The position numbers were made by a program, and so were the translations under genes. The notes beneath the pieces were generated by a model that was given only the letters and a program-made list of their open reading frames with translations, was not told the DNA's origin and made no database searches. Below are positions 48,291-62,140 of a stretch of DNA of 64,000 bases, piece by piece; position 1 is the stretch's first letter, and each line of letters starts with the position of its first letter. The stretch lies in the NCBI RefSeq assembly GCF_949628215.1, contig NC_134279.1, positions 15,731,541-15,795,540 of the forward strand, in the 5' to 3' direction. This DNA comes from Phalacrocorax aristotelis. Taxonomy: Eukaryota > Chordata > Aves > Suliformes > Phalacrocoracidae.

Positions 48291-51200
48291 TTTCTTTGTC
48301 CTGTTGTCCATGGAGTTAATGAGGGCACTTCTTTCAGCTCCTTACAGCTCTTACCTAGGGGTAGGATAGAGCTTGACTGGTATATTGAAGATGTGTATGG
48401 CAGGGGTACCTGAACTACTGGGTCTAAATTACATGGCCTAGTGGCAAACCTGAAAGGCATGTGAGGAAAATACCTTAAACTATTGTACTTCTTAAGGGCC
48501 ATTTACTGAGTGGTCAGCTCTTTCCTCCCTAGGCCTTCAGATGAGGAAAAGCATTGTCCTAATTGAAACACTAGTCTGGCTCAGAAAGGGGCCTTGAAAG
48601 CATTTAGAAAAATATGGATACCACATAGAAGAAAGCAGAAAGCTGATGATAATTAATATAAATCAGAAGATAAGGATGGTAGAAACTTGTCACGGAAGAA
48701 AAAGGTGCAAGGAGAAATGTGTGGCTGACATACTTATGGTTAATAAACATATATTTTTAATTGTGTTAGGAACGAGAGATATCTCAGGAATAGTAATGGT
48801 CTGTTGCTGGAGGCAGAATAAAACTGGAGATAAGAAAGCAGAGCTTATCAAGTAAAATCTCTTCTGTATTTGGAGTAAAGGTCAGATGGTAATCATGTGA
48901 TGTTGATCTGGCTTTCCATTCTAGTAGTGTAAATGTTGTCAAACAGCAACATCAAGGTAGATGCTTCTTAAGTGGTGGGGCAGGGGGTGTCAAAGCTCTG
49001 CTACTTTGCTTTTCAAGAACTGTACAAGAATTGACTGAAGACTTGTTTGATAATAATCTTGAAATATATGCTTAAATTATGGTGAGATTTATGCTTGGTA
49101 TTTGCCTAAGAATTTGGATGGAGAAACTAGGATGATGCAAAGTTAATGTAGCACTTGGTATTGCTTGAAACACTGGTAAGATTAAGTCTCAGAAGGAATT
49201 TCTGAGCAGCTACTCATTCCTGAGTAGTGAGTGAGTTGCCAGCAGGATCCACTGGGGTTCATTCTTAGCTCTGAGACATTTAACACTACTAGTGGTCTGG
49301 CAGGAAGAACTAAGCCATGGCAGGTAAAATTTTCAGTGGGGTACAGAAACAGAGACCTGGATCAGAGAGGAGAAAGTCGCTATGTGGAAATGAACAAATG
49401 GAACTATGGGAGAAGATAGCTCTAGTAGCAATTTATAAAAATTGTGTTGGATTTTTTCACTTATGCTGTTTAAAACCAAAATGTTTTCCTCAATTAAGCA
49501 TGCTTCAGACAGCAGTCATGTCTGTTGCCTTTGTGGAACACACAAAAACTCTGAAATCATCTGATGTGGGTTCAGCTTGTCTGTTGTGCGCATCTCCTCC
49601 AGATGCTTGAATATGCTGTGTCAGTTGAGAAACAATCTGCAAGGGTTGATGTGGGCCTGTTGTTAACGCAGTAGCTATTTAGCTTCCTAGAGGAAGGGCA
49701 GGTGTCCAAGCTTTTCCCTTGCATGAATATTAATGCTATAGCTTGTAAGAAAAAATGGCTTTAAAATTATTTAATCATGATACTAGTTAGCAGGGGGAAA
49801 CTGTTTACTGAAGTGACAAAAACAAGGCGATTTCTGATCTATTAATGTCACTTTGCATATCAACTGTTGAAAATTGTTACTTCTTTCAATGTAGTTCAAA
49901 TGTTTATCTGACCTACCTCTATATGGTACTACAAAATCATTTTTGGTGTCATAGAAGGCAACTGATATAATGTATCTCAGTCTGAAACCTGACCGGGACT
50001 GAGCTAGTTGGTTTCTGGACAGTTTCTGTAGAGTTGTGGGAATCAAAAAGCAATTTCAAAAGCTAAGTTTGGTAAGTTTAAATTGTGCAACTTAAGCAGG
50101 TGGAAAAATAACCTAAGTTTGATAAACCGAAAAAAATTGAGAATTACCAGGGGACTAGTGATTTGGTAGAAACTAGTGTCTTTTAAACAGAAGGCAATTA
50201 ACTGAGATACCTGGCATGGCCTTTCTTCTTGAATTATATTTCCTGTAGTATAAGAACTTCCTTTGCATAGAGTTGACTTAAACTGCTGTTTCTGAGCAAG
50301 GCCAGTGGTACTGGAAAGGTGCTTGAACATATGACATTGAGGACTGTTGTAAAGACTATCAGGATTAATGGTACACAAAGCTACAGATGAAATTTGCACC
50401 CAGTGGCTACCATCCTGTTCTTCCTTGCTCAACGTTTCAGCTTATGTTTGTGGCTAACCTGTTCTTGCCTGGCTTCTAAAATTTGGGGTTGTGGTTCTGA
50501 TTCTCTGCTCTTCTGTTCTCCTTGAACAAGCTTGGTTGCAGACCAACAGCTTTTTTGTTCCCCTTACAAGAAGGGTGGGTGCAGCTTGCAGGGACCTATC
50601 CACTTCAGCTACCTGGGAAACAGGGCCATGCAGCTGGGGTAAAGCTTTGCATGGGCACTAATTAACAAGCTAGCAAAATGCATCTTGTTTTTAAAAAGCT
50701 GCAAATGCTAAACATGGGGTCAATCTTTTAATTTCAGAAATTAAGGGACAAAACTTACCACAATACCCTTAGGTATTTTTGAACAGCTTGTGAATGTAGG
50801 TATAGATGTTTAATCCCAGAATCCATTTAAAAGGGCTTAAATCCATACATATGTACAAATGATGAATTAAGTGGATCAATTTTGCCTTATGTGTATTCAT
50901 CACCATACTGTTCATTAGCTGAACAAAGAAAATACCTTCAAGATTTCAGATCAAGAGTCTATCAAGGTTTGGCAAGCTGAACAACTTATGCAGAAGCTTG
51001 GCCTCGTGGGACATAAATGCTCTGGAATGACCTTGAAAGCGTGATTTTGCAGTACAGAATGGGCAGTACGGTCATGGTTGTAGGGCTGTGTAAGTAGGTG
51101 GAGGGGCTGGGGTTTGTTAACTGAACCGTGAAATCAGAAAATTCTCTTGGGTTGACCCCAGAGTACAAATGCCCTTACTGAAACAGAATAACCAAAACAC

Positions 51201-54200
51201 AACGAACTGTGAGAAATATTAAATATTGCTTATGACCCTGAAATATTTCATTTTGGTTAAGTTCTTTAAATATTCGTGACTTTGAAGCAAAATGTTGTTT
51301 CAGCATGGAAAACAAACTATTCAAAAGCTTTTTCTTTGATTGTTTTCAAGGAGATAAAACACTTATGTCGAAACGGTGTACACTTTTTAAAACCACTTCA
51401 CAAATATTAAGTTCTACTTAGCTGTGACACATAATAGGAATTTTAAAAGGTATTTCTACACATAAGTTTACAGCCTGCTACAGGAAAATATGATGAAAAC
51501 TATGTTGTACTTGAATGTATTCTAGTGAAGCACCAGTGTCCAGTTCTTGCAGAGAACGCCTAATTTAGTCGTGTGCACCTACCTACAGATGTAGGATAGC
51601 AGGTGGGGCTTAGAAATAGGCAACAAAGCATGATTTTTCTGAATGCTGAGTTTAGCAGAGTGTGCAAATGAAATAAGAATTGCATCACCATATAAATCTT
51701 CATTCAAATATAACTAAATCCCAGCATTGTTCAGTACTGGCCAGGGAACTTACCTTGTACCATTGCCTTTCTCTTCCACTTTGGACCAGATGACTATAAA
51801 TGGCTCTGTGGCTTTGTCTAGTACCATTTGATATAGACTATACCAAAAGTCTTATGAGAAACCATTCAGCTGGCATGGTGAATTAGGAAACAGTAGAGTG
51901 ACCAATTATTTCCATTACAGTAGTAATAGTGCCCACGGGATGCTTGAAATGAGTTTCTTGTACTACAGTAGCCACAGAATTCCTCCTCTCAGACTGGGTT
52001 GTGTAAACTTGCTAGAGGGCAACATGGCTGGGAAAACAACAGAAAAAGTGTGTGGAAAGGAAGGATTACTATTGCTACTATTGCTCTTGTGTTGATGGGA
52101 GTGGCACCTGAGAGTGCCACAGCATAGGATGAATTTGCCGTGTTTTTTGACCCTTGTCTCTTCAAGTCTGTGTTGTGTTTTATACAGATCTGAAACATGG
52201 AAGAGTTTTGGGGGAACTTTTTAATGATCTGCAGCTGAAAAAGGCTGCTTAACTGGAAAGCCTTGTTCTTGTGGAAGCTCATCTGATGGTGCCTGGGCTG
52301 AGAGACAGTGAAACCCCTTGACAGTGTTTGAGGAATTTTACTTGAGTTTGTTGGTGTGAAGTTTGGAAAACTTTTTCATGGTCTTTTCAAGCTTGTTTTC
52401 AGAACTAAATGGTAGAAGTAGGTGTAGGCAACTGAAAATGGTCTATTGAGCTAACAGAAGGCTTTACTGTGAAGCTGGCAGATAAGCTCAGAAAAAACAG
52501 CACTATTCTTAATTGTTCCAATGAAGTGCTGCTACCAGGAGGCATTCAGCTTGACCCACCAACACCTATACTCTGTAGCTGTACTGCAACTCAACCAATG
52601 TCTCTCCGTTTCATTGTGTAATCCATCCTACCATCATCGCAAGTCTGAACTACACTTGTAACCTCAGCTCCCAATATGCTGAATTGGCGATAAAATCAAA
52701 GTGGGGGGAGAAATATTTTTTTACAAAGAACAGACATTACTCCCTTTTGACAAGAGACAAATGTTTCATTCAAATGCTGCATTTCGCATATTGGAAACAG
52801 TAATGAATTCTTGTGCACCTTTCTCCCTAGTTCACAATGTCAGCCCCAGGCGTAGAGACACTTCAGGCTTTTCTTACAAAATTAAATTTAATGTTACACC
52901 CTCCAGTGGAATGATGCATAAATCAAGTGTTTGATTTGCATGGACTCTAGTGAACAGCCCCATTCTGTGCAAATATAAACCCAGTCTTGAATATTATGTC
53001 AGAGACAGGAACAAAGCAATCTAGGGTTTCCAATGAGTGTCTGGTACCAAGTGTAATTCAGGCTGGTATTATGTTGCTCTCATGTCAAGGCTGTTATTAA
53101 AATTCTTAGGTTTTGCCTCCTTTTTTTTCATCTCAAAAGAAAATGTTTTTTCTGACCTTCCTGTGTTTTGGCAAACCAGTATACACCAGTGCTATTTATA
53201 CACTGTCTGTGAGGAGCTGAGATGAAATTGTTGGAGGTTTTTAGTTTTCTTTTAGATAAGCAGTGATGCTAGCAGGATAAAGGGGTAATGAAACAAGGCA
53301 AAGCAAAGATGATCATGGAATAAAAATGCAAATGGAAAGAAAAAGATTAGGTAGCTTTGTACCCTTTTTGAAAACAGGCCACCTTCCATGTGAGTGTTCA
53401 GAGCTGGGGCCAGGTCAGTAAAGTTAAGGGACTAGAAGGCAATAAATATATTCTTCTTCAACATGCAAATGCATTTGTGTTCAACAATACAAATCCCTCT
53501 GCAGGGCTTTCTTGTGGAGCCAAGCTGTTAGGCACTGCGCTGACATATTTATTACAGATGGATGTTCTTAAGTTCTTCATAGTGGTGCTGGTTGTTTTAG
53601 TCTAGTGAATTCTAAATACTGTTCTTCACAAACTCTGCTGAAGTTTTGATCACTTTGTGAGCGTGAAGTTTGTCAGTGAGATGCTAAGTTTCTATCTAAC
53701 CAATGAAGTCTTTCCACAGTACTTGTGCATCAACTGCATTCGGATGGGGCTTCTTTGTGTGCCTAAATAAGTCAGGGTCTCATGCATTCACCTTCCCCCC
53801 ACCCCCCACAACTTCAGTTAAGGCTAGGAGCTCATCCCTTTTTCTCAGCATGTGCAGCTTGGGGGTACCCTACAGGAATTCATTGTATGGGTACTGTTTT
53901 GTACTTGGTAAGGACCTGCCTCCTAGATTTGCAGGACTCGAGGTTACAGTAATAAGAGTGAAAGCAATAATTAAGTTAAAGAAAATCTACAATTCCATTG
54001 GTGATCTATTTTCAATCTAAATTCCAACTGAATGATGCCCTCCCCTCCAAATTGGCTTATATAGTAAGTGGCGGCATGTGTCATAACATACTAAACCTAC
54101 TTTCCTTTAGCTTCATAAATTATGCTTTCTTGCATTTACTCACTTGTGCAGTAATCATACCTAGGACAAAAAGCTGTCACTGTGTTAAAACATAATACTG

Positions 54201-54735
54201 GATTACTAATATAATTTCTATTTTAACAGTAGGCATATAATTCTCAACTTAATCTTTAGTTTTGCCTTAGTTTCCAAAGAGGCAGTGCACAGTTTTCTTG
54301 GATCAATCACAAATTACCAAGAAATCAAACCTGAACTTTTTCCATTTTCCAATTCCCCTTCCACTGAAGGAGGACATCTGCTGAATCTGCTTCTTAACAA
54401 TAACCAAGACCTGGTTGGGGCTATGGTAGTCAATAGCAGTGTTGGCTGCAGTGACATGAATTGATAGAGTTTAAGGTCCAAAGGGAAGTGAGGTGGAGTA
54501 ACAGCTGGATGAAGCTCTGATTGCAAGAGAGTAACCTTTGACTTTCCAAGGATCTGCTTGGCAGCTTCCCATGGGAGGCTGCTCTGTAGGGTAAACGAGT
54601 CTTGGAAAAACTATCTTACCTTCAAGGACAATTTTCCCAAAGCACAGTCAGCTTTGATTCTGGTGTGCAAGAAAATCAGTGCTCAAGGACAGTGAGTAGC
54701 CAGATGGATGAAATGGGGAAATCCTGCCTGAGCTG
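48291..54735. other. Non-coding DNA, no gene seen
   Basis: There is no recognisable gene or repeat apart from a weak MIR-like segment near 54240-54290. The minus-strand frame at 50043-50432 (129 codons) and the plus frame at 53703-54020 (105 codons) show no domain. The patch at 52840-52950 (AAATTAAATTTAATG, GATGCATAAATC, TTTGATTTGCATGG) has enhancer-like words including an octamer-like ATTTGCAT. Confidence 0.5.
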
Positions 54736-54800
54736 GAAAAAAATAAGGAAAAAAAAAAAACCCAACCCAAACCCCAAACAAATAAAAAACCACCAAACTC
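54736..54800. repeat. A/C-rich low-complexity tract
   Basis: A-runs interrupted by CCCAACCCAAACCCC and CCACC words. It is followed about 200 bases later by a CR1 fragment. Confidence 0.85.
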
Positions 54801-54959
54801 ATGTGGGTGATAGAATTAGGGACTAGCTACTGATATGTATAGAAGCATCATCATCCATCCCACATTGGGAATGGGTAACTCAGCTAAAATTATAGTTAGG
54901 ATAAAACTAGGAATGGTAAAACTCGGTTGTATTTTAAACTGGTGTGGAATGTGAAGGAA

Positions 54960-55350
54960 GAAGAAAGAGTAAAAAAGGCATGGGCTCCCAGCTGAATGGG
55001 ATGACATTCAACGAATGATGAAGGGTACAGAAAAGACTGAGGTGTCTGATGCTGTGTTGGCTTTAGTCTTTGACAAGGTTGGGTTGCAGGACTGGTTTAG
55101 GGAGAGAGATTATCTGCTTTAGAGAACTGGATAATGAGCTGCTGACTGGATGTAGACAAGTTTCTGGGAAGTGATGAGATAGGATGTGCCTGTGGGTACT
55201 GAGGGAGGTGGTTAACGTCACTGCAGTTACTGCCTAAAATGTTGGAAAGATTAGGGTGATTGAGGGAGGCTCCTGATGCTGGAAAAGGCAAATGCCCATT
55301 TTAAAGACAAATAAAGCAAGGACTAGGGTCTAGCTAACTGGAGGCTTGTC
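54960..55350 (+). mobile_element. Degraded CR1 LINE fragment (upstream coding part)
   Basis: The clearest match is 55170-55300. GTGATGAGATAGGATGTGCC, TGTGGGTACTGAGGGAGGTG and GTTAACGTCACTGC correspond to the CR1 text '..GATGGGATGCACCCGAGGGTGCTGAGGGAGCTGGC..GTCATTGCC'. GGAGGCTCCTGATGCTGGAA and AAGGCAAATGCCCATTTTAA match '..GAGGTTCCTGAGGACTGGAGGAAAGCAAATGTCACTCC'. Upstream, AGACTGAGGTGTCTGATGCT with TTTAGTCTTTGACAAG (55035-55076) fits '..GAGGTACTGAATGC..CATCAGTCTTTAC'. This is a different, more 5' section of the LINE than the copy at 47560, so the two are separate insertions or truncations. Non-functional. Confidence 0.7.
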
Positions 55351-58300
55351 GGCTTTAGGTTGGGCCAAAATTGACCTTTTTGTGCATCCCATGAGTTAAG
55401 GCTCCTTCTGACTGCTACAAACTGTTAAGTTCATATTATAACTTGCCCCATTGTCCTTTATGTACTAGTTTTATAACTTGATCTCAGATCTTAGGAGTCT
55501 ACATCTTGACTTAAAATACATTCAGAAGCTTTTTTTCTGCTTATCTATGGAAAACACCACATTTTCTTCCAGTTAGCATTTTCACTGTGAAATGTACTAA
55601 AACATTCTCAAAGGTCAGGACTTAGAGTATTACCTTGATACAGCAAATCGCTTTGATTTAATTATTCTAGACTGAGCTTTCAGAGAATTACATACCTACC
55701 GATTTTGGTAGTCTTGTATGCAGTTATGAGCACTGTGCAAATTTTGACTTGTACAAAGGACATGACCGTTGCAATCCCTGGGAGTGTGTAGCCGCAGGAA
55801 TGGTCGTATTGGAAAATCAACCTTATCAAATACTTTGAAACTCTTCCAGAAGCCAGCCATGTGCGTATATTTCCAGGCTCTTGTTCTTAGCTCACCTCTC
55901 TCTCCTCTGCTGAGTTTTTGCTACTGTTTTAAATTACAATCATTTCACGTCTGCACTTTGACAAGAGATCATCTGTGGCATCCTTTTGTCAGGGCCAACA
56001 AGACAAGTGTTCCTTAACAGAGATTAAAGATTTTTGGTTTTGAGGAAATCAAAACTTGATGTAGGGTTTTGTAATGCACTTGGAAATCAGGGCCATGCCA
56101 GATTTCTGTTGTCTTCATTGTGAAGAAGGGAGGATGTGAATGGTGTCCCTTGCCTGGATTGAATACATAATAAATAATGTGGATGGTGGGAATCTATTTT
56201 AATTGAAGTGGGGGAAAATTTCAGCTTAAAAAGGTATTAAAACCCTCTGATTTTATCTGCTCTACCCAGTAATGTAATATCATAAAGTAGCAAAGGATCT
56301 CATTCTTAATACAAAGGGGGAGAATTCAATTTACTTCAAAGAACAACCTCAATAACATTCTTGGAAGGCCTGACTTGCTTTCAAATCTTCTCATATGAAT
56401 GATGATGTAGTTTAGTGATGTCATCTCTAAGTTGGAAACCTTGAACAGAAAAAAAGAACAAACCACCAATCCCCTCCATCAGCTTCACCATGCAGGATCT
56501 AATAGATCTATGCAAGTGCATGTGCTGGTGCAGCAGGCTGAATTTTGTCCCCTGTAACCAAGTTTCTTTTTGCAGACAGAGTATTGTCCTTCCAGCTTTT
56601 TAAAGTCGTCTTTAACATGTTGAATTAGAGAGTCCTGTTTTGTAGAACTTAGAAAGAACTTGGCTCAGGCTAAGTAATGATTTTTGCCTCAGTGGTGTTC
56701 TTTTTAAATTCCTGAGGAAAACAACTGCAAGTTTATTCAGTGAAAAAAGCACAAAGCATACCTACTCAGTAACCTCTGTGATTTTATATTGTCATGATGA
56801 CTAATGAATCAGAGACAATTGCTGTGGCAAAATCCAAATGTAGATATTTGCTGTCCTTACTAATGGGAGAAAAATATAGTATACAGTTGACCTAAAGGCT
56901 CCAGCTGTGATTCCTTTGTAACTTGGAGTGCATTAAAAAAGCTTCATTCAGCAAGATAAGTTAATTTTTTATCACCTTTATAAACTGTTTTAGCCTGGAA
57001 CTTGGGAACATCTCCTTAAGATTAAATGTTTAAATCCTTTTAACTCAGGATTGCTAAGCATCTTGAGGTCTCCTTTGTTTCAGAAGAAACATCCAAAATC
57101 TATAAAGAAATTCTGTTTGTGACAATTATTGTCAAAGGAATGATTAGCTAATGTGAAACTCTAAGGTTTTTAATGGTTCTCATCTCTACGATACTAATCT
57201 AATAGAGGAGATCTGCTTTCTCTTAATGTAGGACTTCTCAGGGTGTGCATGGTCACCGGTTGCTGTTACCTGCACTTGCAAACACTTGGAGGAACAAATT
57301 GACTTGTCATCAGAGTCATTATTTTGTTCTGCCACAGCTGTTGCCTTGGCCAAAGAAATTGAAGAAAAGGACATCCTTCTCTTCCGTGAAAGCGCCTAAG
57401 TGTAAAACACTGGGCTGCTTTGAGAAATTGCACTGGAACTGAAGTCATAGCACATCAAATGAAACAGGTGAAAAACGTGGCTAAGACTTCAGGTGGGCTA
57501 CTTGGCTGTCACAGCTCAGCTCATTCTAGTGCTTCATGTTCGAAGTTGGCATTATGCATATCTACGTTTCCTTAGTTGTACCAGAGGATGGATTGTGTCT
57601 CCAGTAACAGTGCCACTGTAACAGCCTACTGCGTTTCAGTGAAGCTAGTCTCCTATGTATAAAAAGCGGTTCATTCTTTGGTGTCCAGGTTGGTTATTTT
57701 TCGAACTAAGCTATTGCCATTTTGTTTTGGCACTTGATGCTCAAAATGACAAAAGTAAAATGGCAGCAATAAAATATTGGCAAATTAGGTACCAAGTATT
57801 GTGTGTTGCCCCTATTTGGGAGGCAAGTTCAGCTGAAGCTTCACTGTCCAGAGTGGGATGCTGACACTGTAAGCCCCCAATTACTTTTCCAGATCTGACA
57901 GAATGAGTTTTGTAACTTGAAATACTATCTTTAATCAGCCAAGAGCTGTAAGTGGGAAAAATAACATGACAGGGAGAAGGTGCCTTTCCCATGTCTGGTC
58001 AGAATCTGAGATACAGATGAGTATATTAAAGTCTAATGTATTTTCTCCCAACTATGTAAGTTAGTCTAGTGGAAGATATTATTCCACCTACAGCTCAAAT
58101 AGAAATGTTTTGGGGTTTCCTTTTTTTTTTTTTTTCTTTTGCCACATCAAGCTAGATGAGATGGATTCATCTGTTCTTTATGGTGGCTAGAATGATGAGC
58201 AGCTATCCTGGATTGTGTTCTGTGGGATCACAGGCAAATAGTTTAGGATTTTTCTTTTAACTTAGCTGTATTAACTTGGTGTCTAAGGTTGACATTTTGC

Positions 58301-61300
58301 TATCAATTGCTACAAAGTCAAGAAATGTGTGGATTAATCATCTGTTGGAAAGTGTGGTGGTTACAATACTGATTTCAAAGTAATTTCACTTTTCTTTCTG
58401 GTACTCTGAGATTCCTTCTTTTTATGTTGGGTTGTTTTTTGTGGGTTTGGGTTTTTTGAAGGATACAGAGTAATCCATGGTTGCTATTTAATTAATTTAT
58501 TTGTAGTATATAACTTGATACCCTCATTTGATCATGCACCAAATAAAAAAAAAAAATTCAGACTGAATGCAGAAAAGGACACTAAGGTTTTGCACAACAC
58601 TAACAACAAACGATCATGCATATTTTTGTGGAAATAAGGTTGGTTAGGGAAGTTTCTTCTGTGTTTAATTTACATACAAGAAGCATCTCTAAATATAATT
58701 GATCTAACCAGGCATGGCTGCTACTTATATTTTCCAAGAGTGTTCTTTAGAAAACTGAAGACTGACTAGAAACATATGGCTGTATAATTTTGTGCAGAAA
58801 TCTGTACCTTCTGCAAGCTGCTGAACAACACAAAATGTGTTATTGATCATATACATGATTGGATGGAGGTTAGTGGAGGGGATACCCTCTGTAAATTTCC
58901 TTTGATCCTGCTAAATGTTGTTACCAGTGTGCTACAGGAAATAAGTGAGTGTAATGATTTTAGAGTGGCGATATTGTTGGCTATATCAAAGATGAAACAC
59001 TGCCTGCGTTCCCTTAGCAGACTTTACAGTAGTGCAACCATGAAAGATCTGAAGATCATTATTTACTGGAAATAAAAGAACAAGGCAGAAATCGATTACT
59101 ACAAGACTAGATTTATGTCTCCATTGCACTCTATATATATCTCCTATTTGTTCTAACTTCATGGAAGGATATTTAATACATAATGGAAAGAGGATTTTGC
59201 TTTTGATTTATTTTTTGTTTATTATTTTTGGCATTCCTTGGAGAAATTCTGGAAATCAATACTTGGATGTGAGTGTGCCTGGATGTAGGTAGTGGGAGGC
59301 AGTGGCAACTGATGTAACTGCATTTTTGCACTGACATGAGTATTTGGCATACACAGTACTCCGTCACAGAAAGTCGTACTTCTTCTGTCATCTGATTACA
59401 TAAAATGATCCAAGAGGCATAAGTAAATTTGGTAATAAGTTAAATTAAACCTTGGAAATCAGTCCCACTGAAGTATATAGCTGCAAATGTAAATACTTGT
59501 TGCATCGAGATGTGAGATGAAGACAAATGTTCTCAATGATGAAAAACATGAGCACGGATTGTCTGAAAATGAAGCAGGGGACAGGGAGTATGCCAAGTGT
59601 AGAGAAATGGAGACATTTCAAGTGAAGTCACAAATTGCTTGAAAATGGACATGGCTTTTATTTCTCTGCTGTCTTTTGTTAAGTGGCACTTAGGTGACTG
59701 CCCTTGTCCCAGTTTCAGTTAAGCATCTTAGACATTACAGCTCCTGCAATCATGTGGTAAAGGAAAATGCAAAACACTGCTTTTATTAAGAAAAAATAGT
59801 GGGATTTGTTTTAAAAATCTTAGTTGGTCACATGCTGCAGCAGAAGTGGCTATAGCATTAGACTTTTTAGAGGTTTGAAGCAAAGTCAGTCTGTTGTCCC
59901 CTGAATCCCTTTTGGTAAGATGTAACAGGTACACAGTGGACAAGGTAACAATAGGATCAACTGCCCGGCTAGCTGGTCCGTGGTAAGGCACAGATCAAAG
60001 GCAGTGATGCAAGGTGTCACAACACAGAGGGACCCCAAATGTACCCAAGAAAGGGGACAACACAAAGCCAGGTCCCTTCCCACCAATGCCGTGCTATCAC
60101 AGGCTGCAAAACATGAGGTTCTCTGCAAAAATAACCCTCTTCCCCAAAGAAACATGTGCTTTGGAAGCTTGTTGTTACTCCTTTTTTTTTTTTTTGTCCT
60201 AATGTCTCATTTGTAGAAGGGCTTGTTAAAGCTTCACTCATCTGTGTATAGTGTGCCTAAGCGATGATCTTTAGTGTTCAAGACCTGTATGGGGACTGCT
60301 ATTTCCCTCCTGCAGAGAAGATTTCACCGTTGTGTACCTGCAAAACCAGTGACTGTATCAGCCATTGAGCTGTGGCAAGACCTAGTCTGATAATAGTCCC
60401 ATACCTGCTCACTGTGTGGTGGACAGGGTGGAAGGAAGGGAAAGTTCTCTTGACGTCTTCCCCCTCCCTCAGTTTAAAATACAGAATTTGAATATTGTTG
60501 GTTCAAATTATGATAACAGTGAACGTAATCTGTGGATGACTTGACCGTTCAAGTTCTCAAGGACGGTTGGTTATAAGAAACAGCACTAGGCTTCACCCAC
60601 AAAAATATCTACTTTTCCAGTTCAGGGCAAACTCAGAAACTCTGTGCTTGCATGGTAATGTAAAGCATTAAAACGCTTCCCCTTCTGCACAGATTAGCTT
60701 GTGACAAGGGAAAAAAAAATCATGCTGCTTCCCAGGCTGAAATGTTTATTCCCTTTATTCCTTGTTGGTTTTTAGTCATGAATATGAGCAGCAGATGGCC
60801 AACAGCAATAGTTTGGTTATTTCCTGTTCAGCCCTGACCAGGAACAGCTCAGACTCTGGGTATCCTCTGTGGTTGTGCAGTTCTAAAAACACCACTACCT
60901 TGTTAAAACATCTATCAATAACAATTTCTAGCTAATGTATATAGCTTTATGAAAAAGAGTCAACATCAGCCAAAGTCTAACAATGAGTCTCCATGAGGAC
61001 TTCCTGGAGCAGCATGATCAATATCCTCAGTTAAGTTTATAAGGATGCCGTGAAACCCTCTAAATGCAGTGGCATTCTCTCCAACCTTTCTTGTAGCCCA
61101 TCAATTACAGACTAAAAGGTCAGTCTTGCTGTAGGAAAAGTCTGTCTTCAGTAAAGATTTTTTTTTCTCCTTTTCCTGCTGGGGAGTGGGGGTAGATGTT
61201 TGTTTTGGCAGGAGCAGTTCTTTTTATAGCAAACCTTGCCAAAAGAGCCTGAGAAGAATCCTTCTTACTAGTCTGCACTTCTTGCCATTCTATTTCTGAA

Positions 61301-62050
61301 TCCTCTATAAGTCAGGGGTCTTTTGAAGCTTGTGATTGTCTCCTCCAAGTAGTGAAACAGCCAGTGGTGATGCACAATCTGTACCGAGCTGGCAGGGAAT
61401 AAATGGAGCTCAAAAAGTAGGTGCCACGTTACACTGTTAACAATTTTCTGCTTTGCTGTCATTCCTGAAATGATTCCAATTTTCCTTGAAGAACTCCACG
61501 AGGTTACAAAGCCAGCTGTGAAGGGAATGCCTGTTTTGTATCTGCCTTGGTGTTCTCAGTGCTCCTTGAGTATGCAAACTTCCCACATTTTTTTGTTGTC
61601 TGGATACAGGCAATGAAACGGCCCTCGTGTATGTGGCTTGATGTTTCTCTACTCCAACCATAGCTAAGCAAGAAGCTTCAGCAGTATTGCATGTATCATC
61701 CTCTTTGGAGCAGAGCTTTTGGAAACGTTTCTTTAATGGTCAGTTACTTTGAAAATCGTCAGCACTGGCGTAGCTTGTTTCACTCTGGTGGTCTGACTGC
61801 AAACAGGAACAGTCTGGCCATTGCTGAGCAGTTTTGAATGCAGCTCTCATGTTATATCGAAAAACTGTCACCAAATGCACATGCTTTGATGTATATTCAT
61901 AATTTACTTGCAAAGTTCAGCAAATAATAAACGTGATGGAAGGAGAGGAGAAAATGCTAGGTAATAATCTTGAAAAATACTGTGGAAGTGAGTAAACACC
62001 TTTTTCAAAAAATGTGAGTAATCCAAAACTAATGACTGTAGTATCCTCTC
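55351..62050. other. Non-coding DNA, sparse features
   Basis: No gene is seen. There is a T-rich run at 58121-58140 and a T/G tract at 58419-58458. Short frames near 57245-57448 and 59886-60241 overlap on opposite strands and have no domain. Confidence 0.5.
58419..58458. repeat. T/G-rich low-complexity tract
   Basis: TTTTTATGTTGGGTTGTTTTTTGTGGG-type text (read in blocks of T and G), the complement of A/C-rich tracts elsewhere in the window. Confidence 0.8.
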
Positions 62051-62051
62051 T

Positions 62052-62140
62052 AAAAAAAAAAAAAAACCAAACCAAACAAACACAAAACAAACAAACAAAC
62101 AAAAAACCACAAAAAAATACCCCACCAAACCCTAAAAAGC
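62052..62140. repeat. A/C-rich tract with (AAAC) repeats
   Basis: A run of 15 A is followed by ACCAAACCAAACAAACAC, several AAAC units and further A/C words for about 90 bases. The minus-strand 144-codon frame across 61917-62351 is made of the resulting phenylalanine, cysteine, valine and glycine codons and is not a gene. Confidence 0.9.

Noticed and set aside
54240..54290. Possible MIR segment (TTAGTTTTGCCTTAGTTTCC)
   Set aside because: Only the CAGTTTCC-like end matches and the diagnostic core is absent.
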